From assembly GCA_965275915.1 (NCBI GenBank), contig CBDHYI010000007.1:1922001-1986000 (forward strand): DNA of 64,000 bases, read 5' to 3'. The translations under genes were made by a program, and so were the position numbers. Numbering within the stretch: position 1 is the stretch's first letter; the number at the start of each line of letters is the position of its first letter. The stretch is from JBDWFY01 sp965275915. GTDB lineage: Bacteria > Pseudomonadota > Alphaproteobacteria > Rhizobiales > Stappiaceae. The notes under the pieces were generated by a model. The model was given only the letters and a program-made list of their open reading frames with translations, did not search any database and was not told the origin of the DNA. Shown piece by piece: positions 43,676-52,583 of the stretch.

Positions 43676-45268
43676 ATGCAAAAAGGCTATGACTTCATAA
43701 TTATCGGCGGCGGCAGTGCCGGATCGGTGGTTGCGGCAAGGCTCACCGAAAACCCGGACATCAGGGTCTTGCTGCTGGAAGCGGGCGGACGTGATCGGCA
43801 TCCGTTTTACCATCTGCCCGCCGGCTTTGCGAAAATGACCAAGGGGATCGGCTCCTGGGGCTGGCACACCGTTCCACAGAAAAACATGAACGACCGCGTC
43901 TTCCGGTACACTCAGGCGAAAGTCATTGGCGGCGGGTCGTCCATCAATGCCCAGATCTACACGCGCGGCAATGCGCTCGACTATGATGAATGGCGTCAGA
44001 TGGGATGCGACGGCTGGGGCTACGACGACGTCTTGCCCTATTACCGGAAGGCGGAAGACAACGATACGTTTGACAATAAATATCACGGCAAAGGCGGTCC
44101 GTTGGGAGTGTCGCGACCTCGTGCGCCACTGCCCATTTGCGAGGCTTATTTTGACGCTGCCGCTGAACTCGGCATTCCACACAACACGGATGTCACCGGA
44201 GAGAAGCAGGACGGCGTCGCCTACTATCAGCTGACCCAGAGAAACGCCCGAAGATCGTCGGCTGCCATGGCTTATCTCACACCCAACCGTGATCGACAGA
44301 ACCTGCACGTCGAGACAGGAGCCCAGGTCCGAAGGATTGTCGTTGAAAATGGCGCTGCCAAAGGTGTCGAGCTGGTTGATGGGACTGTGTTCACCGCAAC
44401 ATCTGAAGTGATTCTGTCTTCCGGTTCCATCGGCTCTCCAAGGCTTTTGCAACTTTCGGGTATCGGTCCGGCAGATCATCTGAAAAGTCTCGGCATATCC
44501 GTTGTGTGCGATCAGCCGGAAGTCGGATCAAATCTTCAGGACCATCTCGATCTCTATTGTATTTGCGAAGTCAGCGGTCCCCACACCTATGACCGTTATG
44601 CCAAGCCTCACTGGTCCGCTCTGGCAGGCCTTCAATATCTCTTCACGCGAAAAGGGCCGGTTGCATCGAGTCTGTTTGAGACGGGCGGTTTCTGGTACGC
44701 CAACCCGGACGCTCGGTCGCCTGATCTGCAGTTCCATCTTGGTCTTGGGACGGGTATTGAATCCGGTGTTGCGGCCATGCCGGACGGTGGCGTGACGCTC
44801 AACTCCTGCTACCTGCGCCCGCGGTCCCGCGGATCGGTACGCCTTCAAAGCACCGATCCTCAGGACACGCCGCTGATCGACCCGAATTATCTTGATGATC
44901 CGCAGGACCGGGACATGTCCATCCGGGGACTCAAGCTGACGCAGGAGATTCTCGCGCAAGGACCGCTGAAGCGGTTTATCAAAGCCGAACGCCTTCCCGG
45001 ACCGGACGTTAAGACCGACAGCGAGTATTTTCAGTTCATCTGCGAACATTCCAAGACATCGCATCATCCGGTCGGCACCTGCCGCATGGGGGTCGACGAC
45101 AAGGCCGTTGTCGACCCGCGCCTGCGTTTCAACGGGCTGGAAAACCTGCGTGTCGTCGATGCCTCAATCATGCCGACAATCGTTTCCTCCAACACCAACG
45201 CGGCGGCCATCATGATCGGTGAAAAGGCTGCCGATATGATCCGCAAAGATCACGGAGCCCTTTCATGA
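43676..45268 (+). CDS. GMC-family FAD oxidoreductase (choline/alcohol dehydrogenase-like)
   Basis: A 530-residue flavoenzyme of a different GMC branch from the one two genes upstream: IIGGGSAGSVVAARL with VLLLEAGG, VIGGGSSINAQIYTRGNALD, SSGSIGSPRLLQLSGIGP (the second PROSITE GMC signature), and catalytic His in HPVGTCRMG, Asn in SNTNAAAIMIGEKAADMI. It resembles choline and long-chain alcohol dehydrogenases. The start at 43676 has TGAGGG before it; a frame to 43499 lies in the SDR gene. Overlaps the Dabb gene by 4 bp. Confidence 0.9.
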   Translation: MQKGYDFIIIGGGSAGSVVAARLTENPDIRVLLLEAGGRDRHPFYHLPAGFAKMTKGIGSWGWHTVPQKNMNDRVFRYTQAKVIGGGSSINAQIYTRGNALDYDEWRQMGCDGWGYDDVLPYYRKAEDNDTFDNKYHGKGGPLGVSRPRAPLPICEAYFDAAAELGIPHNTDVTGEKQDGVAYYQLTQRNARRSSAAMAYLTPNRDRQNLHVETGAQVRRIVVENGAAKGVELVDGTVFTATSEVILSSGSIGSPRLLQLSGIGPADHLKSLGISVVCDQPEVGSNLQDHLDLYCICEVSGPHTYDRYAKPHWSALAGLQYLFTRKGPVASSLFETGGFWYANPDARSPDLQFHLGLGTGIESGVAAMPDGGVTLNSCYLRPRSRGSVRLQSTDPQDTPLIDPNYLDDPQDRDMSIRGLKLTQEILAQGPLKRFIKAERLPGPDVKTDSEYFQFICEHSKTSHHPVGTCRMGVDDKAVVDPRLRFNGLENLRVVDASIMPTIVSSNTNAAAIMIGEKAADMIRKDHGALS

Positions 45269-45579
45269 TCCGTCACATCGTCCTCGTTAAATTTCAGCCC
45301 GACCTTTCCGAAGCCGAGGCCCGGGAGTTATTCGCGGAGCTCCATATCATTCAATCGCAGGTGCCCGGTATTCTGAGCATCACATCCGGCAGGAGCGAGA
45401 GCCCGGAAAAGATCGAGCGCGGCTATATGCACGGCTTTGTCGTTGATTTTGAAGACTGGGACGCGCTGGAAACCTATCAGAATCATCCCGATCACAAGGC
45501 TCTGGGCGCTAAACTCGTCGCCAACGCTGTTGGCGGTCTGGACGGTATTCTTGTTGTGGACATTCCTGTTTCCGCCTGA
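45265..45579 (+). CDS. Dabb (stress-responsive A/B barrel) protein
   Basis: A 104-residue single Dabb domain: MIRHIVLVKFQPDLSEAEAR, then DFEDWDALETYQNHPDHKAL. These form a ferredoxin-like dimeric alpha/beta barrel; some relatives are cyclases or lyases (for example olivetolic acid cyclase), many have no known activity. Its place between a GMC oxidase and DUF993 hints at a role on a reactive keto intermediate. Overlaps the preceding gene by 4 bp. Confidence 0.88.
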   Translation: MIRHIVLVKFQPDLSEAEARELFAELHIIQSQVPGILSITSGRSESPEKIERGYMHGFVVDFEDWDALETYQNHPDHKALGAKLVANAVGGLDGILVVDIPVSA

Positions 45580-45609
45580 TCGGTGGAGCGCCTTATGCTG
45601 GAGTAGCCG

Positions 45610-46779
45610 ATGCTGACTCTCTCTCTTCCGACTTACGCCAATCGCCTGGAAGACTATCGCCTTGTCGGCGATGCACTGACACCGCGCGCGCCTGACATTC
45701 CCTTGACGCGGACTGCATTTGCCGCGGCCCATGTTGTCTCCGATCCGATGGCGGAGCGCGCGCCCTGGGTGGGCCGGCCGGCGGTCGATTGGGACAACAC
45801 GCTGCGCTTCAGGCACTGGCTCTGGGATCAGGGCCTGGGTCTGGCGGAAGCCATGGACACGGCGCAGCGTGGCATGGGGGTCGACTGGCTGACGGCGAAA
45901 GAGCTGATCCGGCGGACCATGCGGGAGGCCAGGGCACACCCGATGAAGCCGCGTGTTGCTTGCGGCGCCGGAACCGACCAGAAGGACCTCTCGGAGTTAA
46001 AGGCAGTTGATGACATTGTCGCCGCCTATTCGGAGCAGATGGAAGAGATTGAAAATGCCGGCGGACAGGTCATCATAATGGCGTCCCGGGCCCTCCCGGC
46101 AATCCAGGCCGGTCCGGATGACTACGCGGAGGTTTACGGCGCATTGCTTGATCAGGCGGCCGCTCCGGTCATTCTGCACTGGCTTGGCGATATGTTCGAT
46201 CCGGCGTTGACGGGGTATTGGGGCTCAAAGGACGTCAACCTCGCGTCAGAGACAGTTCTTTCAATCATCAGGGCCCATGAGGACAAAGTCGACGGGATCA
46301 AGATCTCCTTGCTTGATCGGGCACATGAGGAAAAGTTCAGAGCGAGGCTGCCGGAAAGTGTGAGACTGTATACCGGCGACGATTTCAATTACGCCGATCT
46401 GATTGAAGGGGACGGAACCAGATATTCCCATGCGCTGCTCGGTGCTTTTGCAGCCATTGCCCCTGCGGCCAGCCAGGCGCTTGAGGCTCTGGCAAAGAAC
46501 GAACGGCAGGCCTACCACCGGCTTTTCGCTCCGACCGTCCCGCTGAGCCGGGAGATATTCAAGGCGCCGACCCAGTTTTATAAGGCGGGCATTGCTTTTC
46601 TTGCGTGGCTGAATGATGCACAAGATCACTTCATCATGCCGGGCGGCTTTCAGTCCTCAAGAGAAATTGCTCACTACGCCGAAGTCTTTCGGCTTGCGGA
46701 CAAAGCACGCGTGTTGTCCAAACCCGATATTGCCGCTCAAAGAATGACGTTGCTGCTGAAACTGCATGGCATCGGATAG
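45610..46779 (+). CDS. DUF993 family protein (dihydrodipicolinate-synthase-like)
   Basis: A 389-residue protein that I recognise as DUF993, a distant TIM-barrel relative of DapA/NanA aldolases: WDNTLRFRHWLWDQGLGLAE, AGTDQKDL, PVILHWLGDMFDPALTGYWG, and KVDGIKISLLDRAHE with a Lys (GIKIS) where class-I aldolases carry the Schiff-base Lys. It may split a keto-acid or keto-sugar. No member has a function I know of. 30 bp after the Dabb gene and 6 bp before lacI. Confidence 0.8.
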   Translation: MLTLSLPTYANRLEDYRLVGDALTPRAPDIPLTRTAFAAAHVVSDPMAERAPWVGRPAVDWDNTLRFRHWLWDQGLGLAEAMDTAQRGMGVDWLTAKELIRRTMREARAHPMKPRVACGAGTDQKDLSELKAVDDIVAAYSEQMEEIENAGGQVIIMASRALPAIQAGPDDYAEVYGALLDQAAAPVILHWLGDMFDPALTGYWGSKDVNLASETVLSIIRAHEDKVDGIKISLLDRAHEEKFRARLPESVRLYTGDDFNYADLIEGDGTRYSHALLGAFAAIAPAASQALEALAKNERQAYHRLFAPTVPLSREIFKAPTQFYKAGIAFLAWLNDAQDHFIMPGGFQSSREIAHYAEVFRLADKARVLSKPDIAAQRMTLLLKLHGIG

Positions 46780-46785
46780 GACAGT

Positions 46786-47799
46786 ATGAAGAAACGACCG
46801 ACAATTCTGGATGTTGCGGACCATGCCGGTGTTTCCAAATCAACCGTCTCGCTGGTCTTGCAGAATTCCACGTTGGTCAAAGAGACAACCCGCGAAGAGG
46901 TCGCCAGGGCAATTGCCGACCTTGGCTATGTCTACAATCGATCCGCTGCGGGACTTCGGGGCGCCGCGTCCGGACTGATCGGTCTGATTATCAACGATTT
47001 GCGCAACCCGTTCTTTACGGAGTTTGCCGCAAGCGCCCAGATGACCTTTGCCAACAAGGGATACTCGACCGTCATCGCCAACACCGATGAAGATCCTGAC
47101 GTGCAGGCGCAGGTGATCGATTCCATGATCGAGCATGATGTGTCCGCGTTCGTGATATCTCCGTCTTACGGCGGTGATCAGCACCCTTTTGACCGTATCC
47201 GGCGGGCAGGTATTCCCACCATGCAGGTTTTGCGTCAAATAGATGAAAGAACGGATCTTTTTCCGTTTGCCTCCCATGACTACGCGGCCGGAGGCGTCAT
47301 GGCGACGGAGCATCTGATTGATCTGGGCTGCAAGAACATAGCATTTGTAGGCGGTCTGGAAGACAGGCCCATCACCCTTGAAAGAATGTCAGGATATGTC
47401 GATGCCATGTCGGCAAACGCCCTTAAGCCGCAAACATTTTACGGCAGGCCCTCCCGGGTTTTCGGCCGGCAGGTCGCGCAGGAAATTTTCAGTACTCACA
47501 ACGATCTCGATGCGGCCATTTGTTTCAGCGATCTTGTCGCGCTCGGCATGCTGAGCGGTTTTGCTGAAGTCGGCGTCCGGGTCGGCGAGAATTTCAGGAT
47601 TGTCGGTTTTGACGATATCGAGGAAAGCTCGCTCGCATATCCTCGGCTCAGTTCCGTTCGTTGCGATACGACCCTGTTTGGAAAAAACGCCGCCGAAGCG
47701 ATGCTGGCCTGGATCGTCGATGGAGAATGTCCGCCGGATACAAACCGCTATCAGGTTGAATTGATACAGCGGCAATCCAGTCTGGGGGTCAGGCGATAG
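46786..47799 (+). CDS. LacI-family transcriptional regulator
   Basis: A 337-residue repressor: N-terminal HTH (TILDVADHAGVSKSTVSLVL) and hinge helix, then a periplasmic-binding-like effector domain (LIGLIINDLRNPFFTEF, IRRAGIPTMQVLRQID, FRIVGFDDIEESSLAYPRLS). Effector likely a sugar or early intermediate. As last gene of the operon it probably binds the two palindromes at 31966-32009 and controls its own synthesis. Confidence 0.92.
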   Translation: MKKRPTILDVADHAGVSKSTVSLVLQNSTLVKETTREEVARAIADLGYVYNRSAAGLRGAASGLIGLIINDLRNPFFTEFAASAQMTFANKGYSTVIANTDEDPDVQAQVIDSMIEHDVSAFVISPSYGGDQHPFDRIRRAGIPTMQVLRQIDERTDLFPFASHDYAAGGVMATEHLIDLGCKNIAFVGGLEDRPITLERMSGYVDAMSANALKPQTFYGRPSRVFGRQVAQEIFSTHNDLDAAICFSDLVALGMLSGFAEVGVRVGENFRIVGFDDIEESSLAYPRLSSVRCDTTLFGKNAAEAMLAWIVDGECPPDTNRYQVELIQRQSSLGVRR

Positions 47800-48050
47800 C
47801 CGCACACCGCAACCTCACGGTCTCCTGCAGGAATGCTGCCAAACCGCCGTTTCGCCAGCTTTGCTTCCTAAACAGGATACGCTAGAGCAAGCTGTTGCCG
47901 ATGGGATTGTCGATCCGAATTCAGTTCGTCGAACCTGTCTGCTCCGTGACGGTCTGAAAGCAAAATGAGATTTGATATGGTCTGGAAGCGTGTATTGGGG
48001 CCCCGGCGGATCTGCAGGATCACGCTTTGAACGTCAGGACGTAACGACGG

Positions 48051-48719
48051 ATGGACAGTATTTTTCGGAAGATTCTTCCAGATGTCGTTTATGTTGAAGA
48101 GATCGATCCGGTTCGAGTCGGGTGGGACGAGACTCTTCTGTTTTCTAAGGAACGGCACTTCGTCAGGAACGCGGTCGACAAGAGACGGCGAGAATTTCTT
48201 GCCGGCCGGCTGATGGCCAGATCCGTAATGGCTCGGATGGGTCTTCCGAAGATGGAGATTGCGCCGGGTCCGGATCGGGCACCTGTCTGGCCGGCAGGCA
48301 TTACCGGCAGCATCAGTCACACAAATGCGTGGTGCGCTGCGGCGGTTGCGAGAACCTCGGATGTTATGTCGCTGGGCATAGACGTCGAAACAGCAACTCC
48401 GCTGCCCGATGAACTGTTTTCGATCGTCCTTTCACAAAGAGAAAAAATACATCTGCAGAACAGCAGGTTAGGGAAAAAGGATGTCCTGGCGAAATTGATA
48501 TTCAGCGCAAAGGAAACAGCCTACAAGGCTCAGTATTCGATAACGCGGACTTTTCTTGACTTTGAGGCCATGACTGTGGAGCTTGATGAGGATGGTCGAA
48601 GCTGGCGGGCGTTGTTTAATCCGGGATGTCGTCCGCGGACCTTTCCAACCGACACGATCCGGGGTCAGTGGCATCACGAAGGTTCACTTATAGCAACGTC
48701 GGCCGTGCTCCTGAGCTAG
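48051..48719 (+). CDS. 4'-phosphopantetheinyl transferase (Sfp/EntD type)
   Basis: A 222-residue enzyme that attaches the phosphopantetheine arm of CoA to carrier domains. P1-like GSISHTNAWCAAAVA, magnesium site SLGIDVET, and FSAKETAYKAQY with the conserved KE..K. Upstream is 250 bp without a gene, then the catabolic operon. MbtH and an NRPS scrap follow, so this was the activating enzyme of a nonribosomal peptide, probably a siderophore. It may still serve other carriers. Confidence 0.9.
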   Translation: MDSIFRKILPDVVYVEEIDPVRVGWDETLLFSKERHFVRNAVDKRRREFLAGRLMARSVMARMGLPKMEIAPGPDRAPVWPAGITGSISHTNAWCAAAVARTSDVMSLGIDVETATPLPDELFSIVLSQREKIHLQNSRLGKKDVLAKLIFSAKETAYKAQYSITRTFLDFEAMTVELDEDGRSWRALFNPGCRPRTFPTDTIRGQWHHEGSLIATSAVLLS

Positions 48720-48789
48720 AGCGAGTTGTGATGGGGCTTGATTGTTTGCGAATGAGCGGCGGTTGCCGAACGTGTTTGGGAGAATTCGC

Positions 48790-49023
48790 ATGGATGATGA
48801 TGAGAATATCGACTACCAGGTCCTGGTCAATCATGAAGAACAGTATTCGTTGTGGCCAAAGTTCAAGGACATTCCCAATGGGTGGCGTCAGGTTGGTCCG
48901 ATCGGCAAGAAGGAGGAGTGCCTGGCTTATGTCGACGAAGTCTGGACGGACATAACACCGTTGAGTGTCCGCAAACAGCTTGAGGAAGACAGAGTAAAAC
49001 GGGAAGCAGGCAAACAGAATTGA
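48790..49023 (+). CDS. MbtH-like protein
   Basis: A 77-residue MbtH-family protein with its invariant residues: VNHEEQYSLWP, IPNGWRQVG, ECLAYVDEVWTDITPLSVR. These small proteins bind and stabilise NRPS adenylation domains. The start at 48790 (MDDDENIDYQV) is preferred to 48742. Its NRPS partner is now only a fragment directly downstream in the same frame, so the gene may be non-functional in context. Confidence 0.95.
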   Translation: MDDDENIDYQVLVNHEEQYSLWPKFKDIPNGWRQVGPIGKKEECLAYVDEVWTDITPLSVRKQLEEDRVKREAGKQN

Positions 49024-49311
49024 GGATCCGACGCAAAACGGAGACAACATCCGGTTAACCTCATGATTGCCGGTGAGGCGCTGACAATTACTCCGGATCT
49101 GCGGAAGTTCGGCTCGCTGAGCTGTGAGATCAACAACGCTTACGGTCCGACTGAAAGTCACGTTGTCGCCGCCTGGCATACGACGGACAAGTCGGAATTC
49201 TGGCCCGAAATTCCTCCAATCGGAAACCCGATTTCGAATTGCCGGATTTATATCGTCGATCCTGTCGGTCTTGAACCTCAACCAGTTGGCATCACAGGTG
49301 AAAGCCGCTGA
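49024..49311 (+). pseudogene. NRPS adenylation-domain fragment
   Basis: About 80 residues in frame after the MbtH stop: MIAGEALTITPDLRKF, INNAYGPTESHVVAAW (A5 core), PPIGNPISNCRIYIVD, PVGITGE (approaching A6). The condensation domain, the first half of the adenylation domain and everything after A6 are gone. The remnant ends 15 bp before the 3' end of hypE. It is a deletion relic of a large synthetase gene. Confidence 0.88.
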
Positions 49312-49325
49312 TCACATACGCACTG

Positions 49326-50363
49326 TCAGCAGATCCGGGGAAGCTGTTCTCCGGAGAGCCAATCGACCACCCGGGAACCGCCGAATCCGGTCTGCATGAC
49401 GACCATGCATTCGGCATCTTCAACCACTTCGCCGATCCGTGCTGCATCCCGCCCCAGCGGATGGGCGCGCATGACCTGCAACAGCATGGCTGCATCCGCA
49501 GCATCGCAAATGCAGAGCAACTTGCCTTCATTGGCGATGTAAAGCGGATCAAGGCCCAGAAGCTCGCATGCAGCACGCACGTCAGGATTGACGGGCACCG
49601 TGTCCTCTTGCAGGACCATGCCGACCTGCGAGGCATCTGAGATTTCATTCAGGGCGGTTGCAAGGCCGCCCCTAGTCGGGTCCCGCAGCACGGAGATACC
49701 CGGCACGACGGCGACCATATCTTTCACAAGCCCGTGCAACGCGGCGCTGTCGGATTTGATTTCCGTCGCAAATTCCAGATTTTCACGCTTGGAGAGAATG
49801 GCGACGCCGTGATCACCGATGGCTCCTGAAATCAGTATGGCCTGACCCGGCCTGGCCGAACGCGGAGAAATCGAAACGCCGTCCGGCACCACGCCGACAC
49901 CGCTGGTGGTGATGAACACGCCGTCGCCTTTGCCCTTCTCCACGACCTTGGTGTCTCCGGCAACAACAGGAACGTCGGCCTTTCGGGCTGCCCGTCCCAT
50001 CGAGGCGACGATCTCTTCAAGATCAGCCAGCGGAAACCCTTCTTCCAGAATGAATCCGGCCGTAAGCGACAGGGGGCGGGCCCCTGCCATTGCGACGTCG
50101 TTCAGGATCCCGTGCACCGCCAGCGAACCGATGTTGCCGCCCGGAAAAAACAGCGGCGAGACCACATGTGCGTCCGTGGACACGGCCAATCGGCCGGAAG
50201 GCGCGGTGAAGACGGCGGCGTCATGTTGCTGATCGAGGATCGGATTCCGCAGGTGCCGATGAAACAGGTCTTCGATCAACTCGGCCGTTGCCCGTCCGCC
50301 ACCTCCATGGGTCATGTCGACAGCGCCTGTTCGAAATGACCGCCGGCGGCTCGACTCACTCAT
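49326..50363 (-). CDS. hypE: Hydrogenase maturation protein HypE
   Basis: A 345-residue protein that, with HypF, turns a carbamoyl group into the cyanide ligand of the Ni-Fe site. VDMTHGGGGRATAELIEDLF at the N-terminus, ATP-site VVAGDTKVVEKGKGDGVFIT, DPTRGGLATALNEIS, and the C-terminal Cys in PRIC that carries thiocarbamate/thiocyanate. Start 50363 overlaps hypD stop (ATGA). Last gene of the hydrogenase operon. Confidence 0.95.
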   Translation of the reverse strand: MSESSRRRSFRTGAVDMTHGGGGRATAELIEDLFHRHLRNPILDQQHDAAVFTAPSGRLAVSTDAHVVSPLFFPGGNIGSLAVHGILNDVAMAGARPLSLTAGFILEEGFPLADLEEIVASMGRAARKADVPVVAGDTKVVEKGKGDGVFITTSGVGVVPDGVSISPRSARPGQAILISGAIGDHGVAILSKRENLEFATEIKSDSAALHGLVKDMVAVVPGISVLRDPTRGGLATALNEISDASQVGMVLQEDTVPVNPDVRAACELLGLDPLYIANEGKLLCICDAADAAMLLQVMRAHPLGRDAARIGEVVEDAECMVVMQTGFGGSRVVDWLSGEQLPRIC

Positions 50364-51511
50364 GCAGCAGCACCCCTGGCTGAGATTGCTGCTTCGCGTT
50401 TGCGTCCATAGGTCCAGTAAGCCGCACACGCTCCTTCAGACGACACCATGCAGGCTCCCATCGGATTGTCCGGTGTGCAGACGGTTCCAAACAATTTGCA
50501 TTCCGTGGGTTTCTTGACCCCGCGCAGGATCGCCGGGCATTCACAGGATTTGACTTCCCCGGACTGCTTCGGGCTGATCGCGAAACGCGTCTCTGCATCG
50601 AATTCCGAAAAGGTTTCGCGTATTTTCAATGCACTTTCCGGGACTGTCCCCAAACCGCGCCACTCGAATTCCCGGCGCAATTCCAGCACATCGGCAACCA
50701 GCCTCTGGGCCTTGCGATTGCCTTCACGGGTAACCACCCGGGTGTACTGGTTCTCCACTTGGTGACGGCCTTCGTTGATCTGACGGATCAGCATCAAGGT
50801 GGACTGCATCACATCAAGCGGTTCGAAGCCGGCAATTACGATAGGCTTTCTGAAATCACGCGCTGCCGGTTCGTAAGGTGCTGAACCGATCACGGAACTG
50901 ACGTGGGACGGCCCGAGAAATCCATCGATCCGAACCGGATTTTCACCTGGCCCGGTCGGGGCTCTGACGATGTGGGCAATAGCGGGCGGAGTCAGAACAT
51001 GATTGCAGAATACCGAGAAATTCTTCAAACCCTCCGCCCTTGCCTGCAGGATGGCAACCGCTGTCGGCGGTGTCGTGGTCTCAAAACCAATGGCAAAGAA
51101 GACAACCTTTCGCCGAGGATTGTCGCGTGCGATCTTCAGAACATCCTGCGTGGAATAGACCATGCGGATATCAGCGCCTTCCGCCTTGGCCCTGATCAGA
51201 CTTTTCCGCTTTGTCCCCGGCACTCGCATCATATCGCCATAGGTGCACAGAATGACACCGTGCTTGAGGGCCAGCTCGACCGCATCATCGAGCCTGCGCA
51301 CCGGAAGCACACACACCGGACATCCCGGACCGTGCACAAACTCTACATTTTCAGGAACCAGATCCTGGACACCGTAGCGGAAAATGGCATGCGTATGGCC
51401 GCCGCAGAATTCCATCAGATGATATCGTCGCGTCGGATCCGCTTCCCGGGCGATTGCCCCGGCGAGCGTGCGGGCGAGCGTGCCGTCGCGAAATTCGCTG
51501 ATATATTTCAT
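50360..51511 (-). CDS. hypD: Hydrogenase maturation protein HypD
   Basis: A 383-residue iron-sulfur protein that, with HypC, builds the Fe(CN)2CO unit. Motifs: EFCGGHTHAIFRYG, HGPGCPVCVLPV, FFAIGFETTTPPTAV, and the C-terminal 4Fe-4S set CECPAILRG...CKLFGTVCTPDNPMGAC. Overlaps hypC and hypE by 4 bp on each side. Confidence 0.96.
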   Translation of the reverse strand: MKYISEFRDGTLARTLAGAIAREADPTRRYHLMEFCGGHTHAIFRYGVQDLVPENVEFVHGPGCPVCVLPVRRLDDAVELALKHGVILCTYGDMMRVPGTKRKSLIRAKAEGADIRMVYSTQDVLKIARDNPRRKVVFFAIGFETTTPPTAVAILQARAEGLKNFSVFCNHVLTPPAIAHIVRAPTGPGENPVRIDGFLGPSHVSSVIGSAPYEPAARDFRKPIVIAGFEPLDVMQSTLMLIRQINEGRHQVENQYTRVVTREGNRKAQRLVADVLELRREFEWRGLGTVPESALKIRETFSEFDAETRFAISPKQSGEVKSCECPAILRGVKKPTECKLFGTVCTPDNPMGACMVSSEGACAAYWTYGRKREAAISARGAAA

Positions 51512-51777
51512 GGGGCTGCCTCCGAAGATGTGTCAGCGGCCATTTCCTCCAGTTCCTCAGCCAGAACCCCGGCTTCCTCCATCAGTCTCAGAGTCCGGTC
51601 GGCCTCCTCTTCGCTGAGCTTGTGCAGGGCGTAGCCGACATGAACCAGCACGTAGTCGCCAACGGCAACATCTTCGAGCAGAGCCGTTGATACGGGTTTT
51701 CGGATGCCTTCAAGGGCAACCGTTGCCATGTCGTCGGCATCTGTGGAAATGACCTTGGCGGGAATGGCAAGACACAT
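51508..51777 (-). CDS. hypC: Hydrogenase maturation chaperone HypC
   Basis: An 89-residue protein starting MCLAIPAKV, with the essential Cys at position 2; DYVLVHVGYALHKLSEEEA is the rest of the family core. It carries iron with HypD and escorts it to HoxH. The start at 51777 is fixed by the Cys2 requirement. 11-bp gap after hypB. Confidence 0.95.
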   Translation of the reverse strand: MCLAIPAKVISTDADDMATVALEGIRKPVSTALLEDVAVGDYVLVHVGYALHKLSEEEADRTLRLMEEAGVLAEELEEMAADTSSEAAP

Positions 51778-51788
51778 GATTTCAATTC

Positions 51789-52583
51789 CTATTCCGCAGC
51801 CTGATCCCCGGAGGCGCTTGCAGACAGCATTTCTCTGGCCTCTTTTAACCAACCGATCCATGTCTCAAGGCCTTCGCCGGTGCGTGCGGATACCTTGAGC
51901 ACCTGGATCTTGTGATTGATCCGCGTTGCGTGTCCGATTGCCTCCTCGACGTTAAAGTCAAGATGCGGCAGCAGATCGACCTTGTTGAGGATCATCAGAT
52001 CGGCACCGGCGAAAATATCGGGATATTTCAGCGGCTTGTCTTCGCCCTCGGTGACCGACAGGATGACAACCCTGAACGCTTCGCCAAGATCAAAGCTTGC
52101 CGGGCAAACCAGATTGCCGACATTTTCGATGAACAGCATACCGCCCGTTGCCAGCGGCAGTTTCTCCAGTGCGTGTCCAACCATATGAGCGTCAAGGTGA
52201 CAGCCTTTGCCGGTATTGATCTGAACCGCCGGTGCTCCGGTTTCCCGAATTCGGTCGGCATCATTGGACGTCTGCTGATCGCCTTCGATCACGGCGGCCG
52301 GAATGTCTCCCTTAAGCCGTTTCAGCGTTTCGACCAGCAGCGAGGTTTTGCCGGAGCCCGGGCTGGAGACCAGATTGAGAGCCAGAGTTCCACGGTCCGC
52401 CAGCAGGGTTCGGTTCCGATCGGCGTAGGCGTTGTTCTTACCCAGAATGTCAGCTTCCAGTTGGATCAGACGCGGCTGGCTGATACCGGGAACGGACGTC
52501 CCCGCCTGACCCTTGCCGAAGTGAACCTGATCCGCTTCGTGTTTTTGATCCTGCGCGTTGCCGCATCCGCATACGGTACACAT
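51789..52583 (-). CDS. hypB: Hydrogenase nickel-incorporation GTPase HypB
   Basis: A 264-residue GTPase that loads nickel. N-terminal metal motif MCTVCGCG, P-loop SSPGSGKTSLL, ENVGNLVCPASFDLGE, and NKVDLLPH. The His-rich nickel-storage stretch found in many relatives is nearly absent. The start at 52583 overlaps the hypA stop (ATGTGA-type junction). Confidence 0.95.
   Translation of the reverse strand: MCTVCGCGNAQDQKHEADQVHFGKGQAGTSVPGISQPRLIQLEADILGKNNAYADRNRTLLADRGTLALNLVSSPGSGKTSLLVETLKRLKGDIPAAVIEGDQQTSNDADRIRETGAPAVQINTGKGCHLDAHMVGHALEKLPLATGGMLFIENVGNLVCPASFDLGEAFRVVILSVTEGEDKPLKYPDIFAGADLMILNKVDLLPHLDFNVEEAIGHATRINHKIQVLKVSARTGEGLETWIGWLKEAREMLSASASGDQAAE

Noticed and set aside
48742..48789. 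Earlier ATG for the MbtH gene
   Set aside because: MbtH proteins are about 70 residues and start close to the conserved core; the extra 16 residues resemble no family member.
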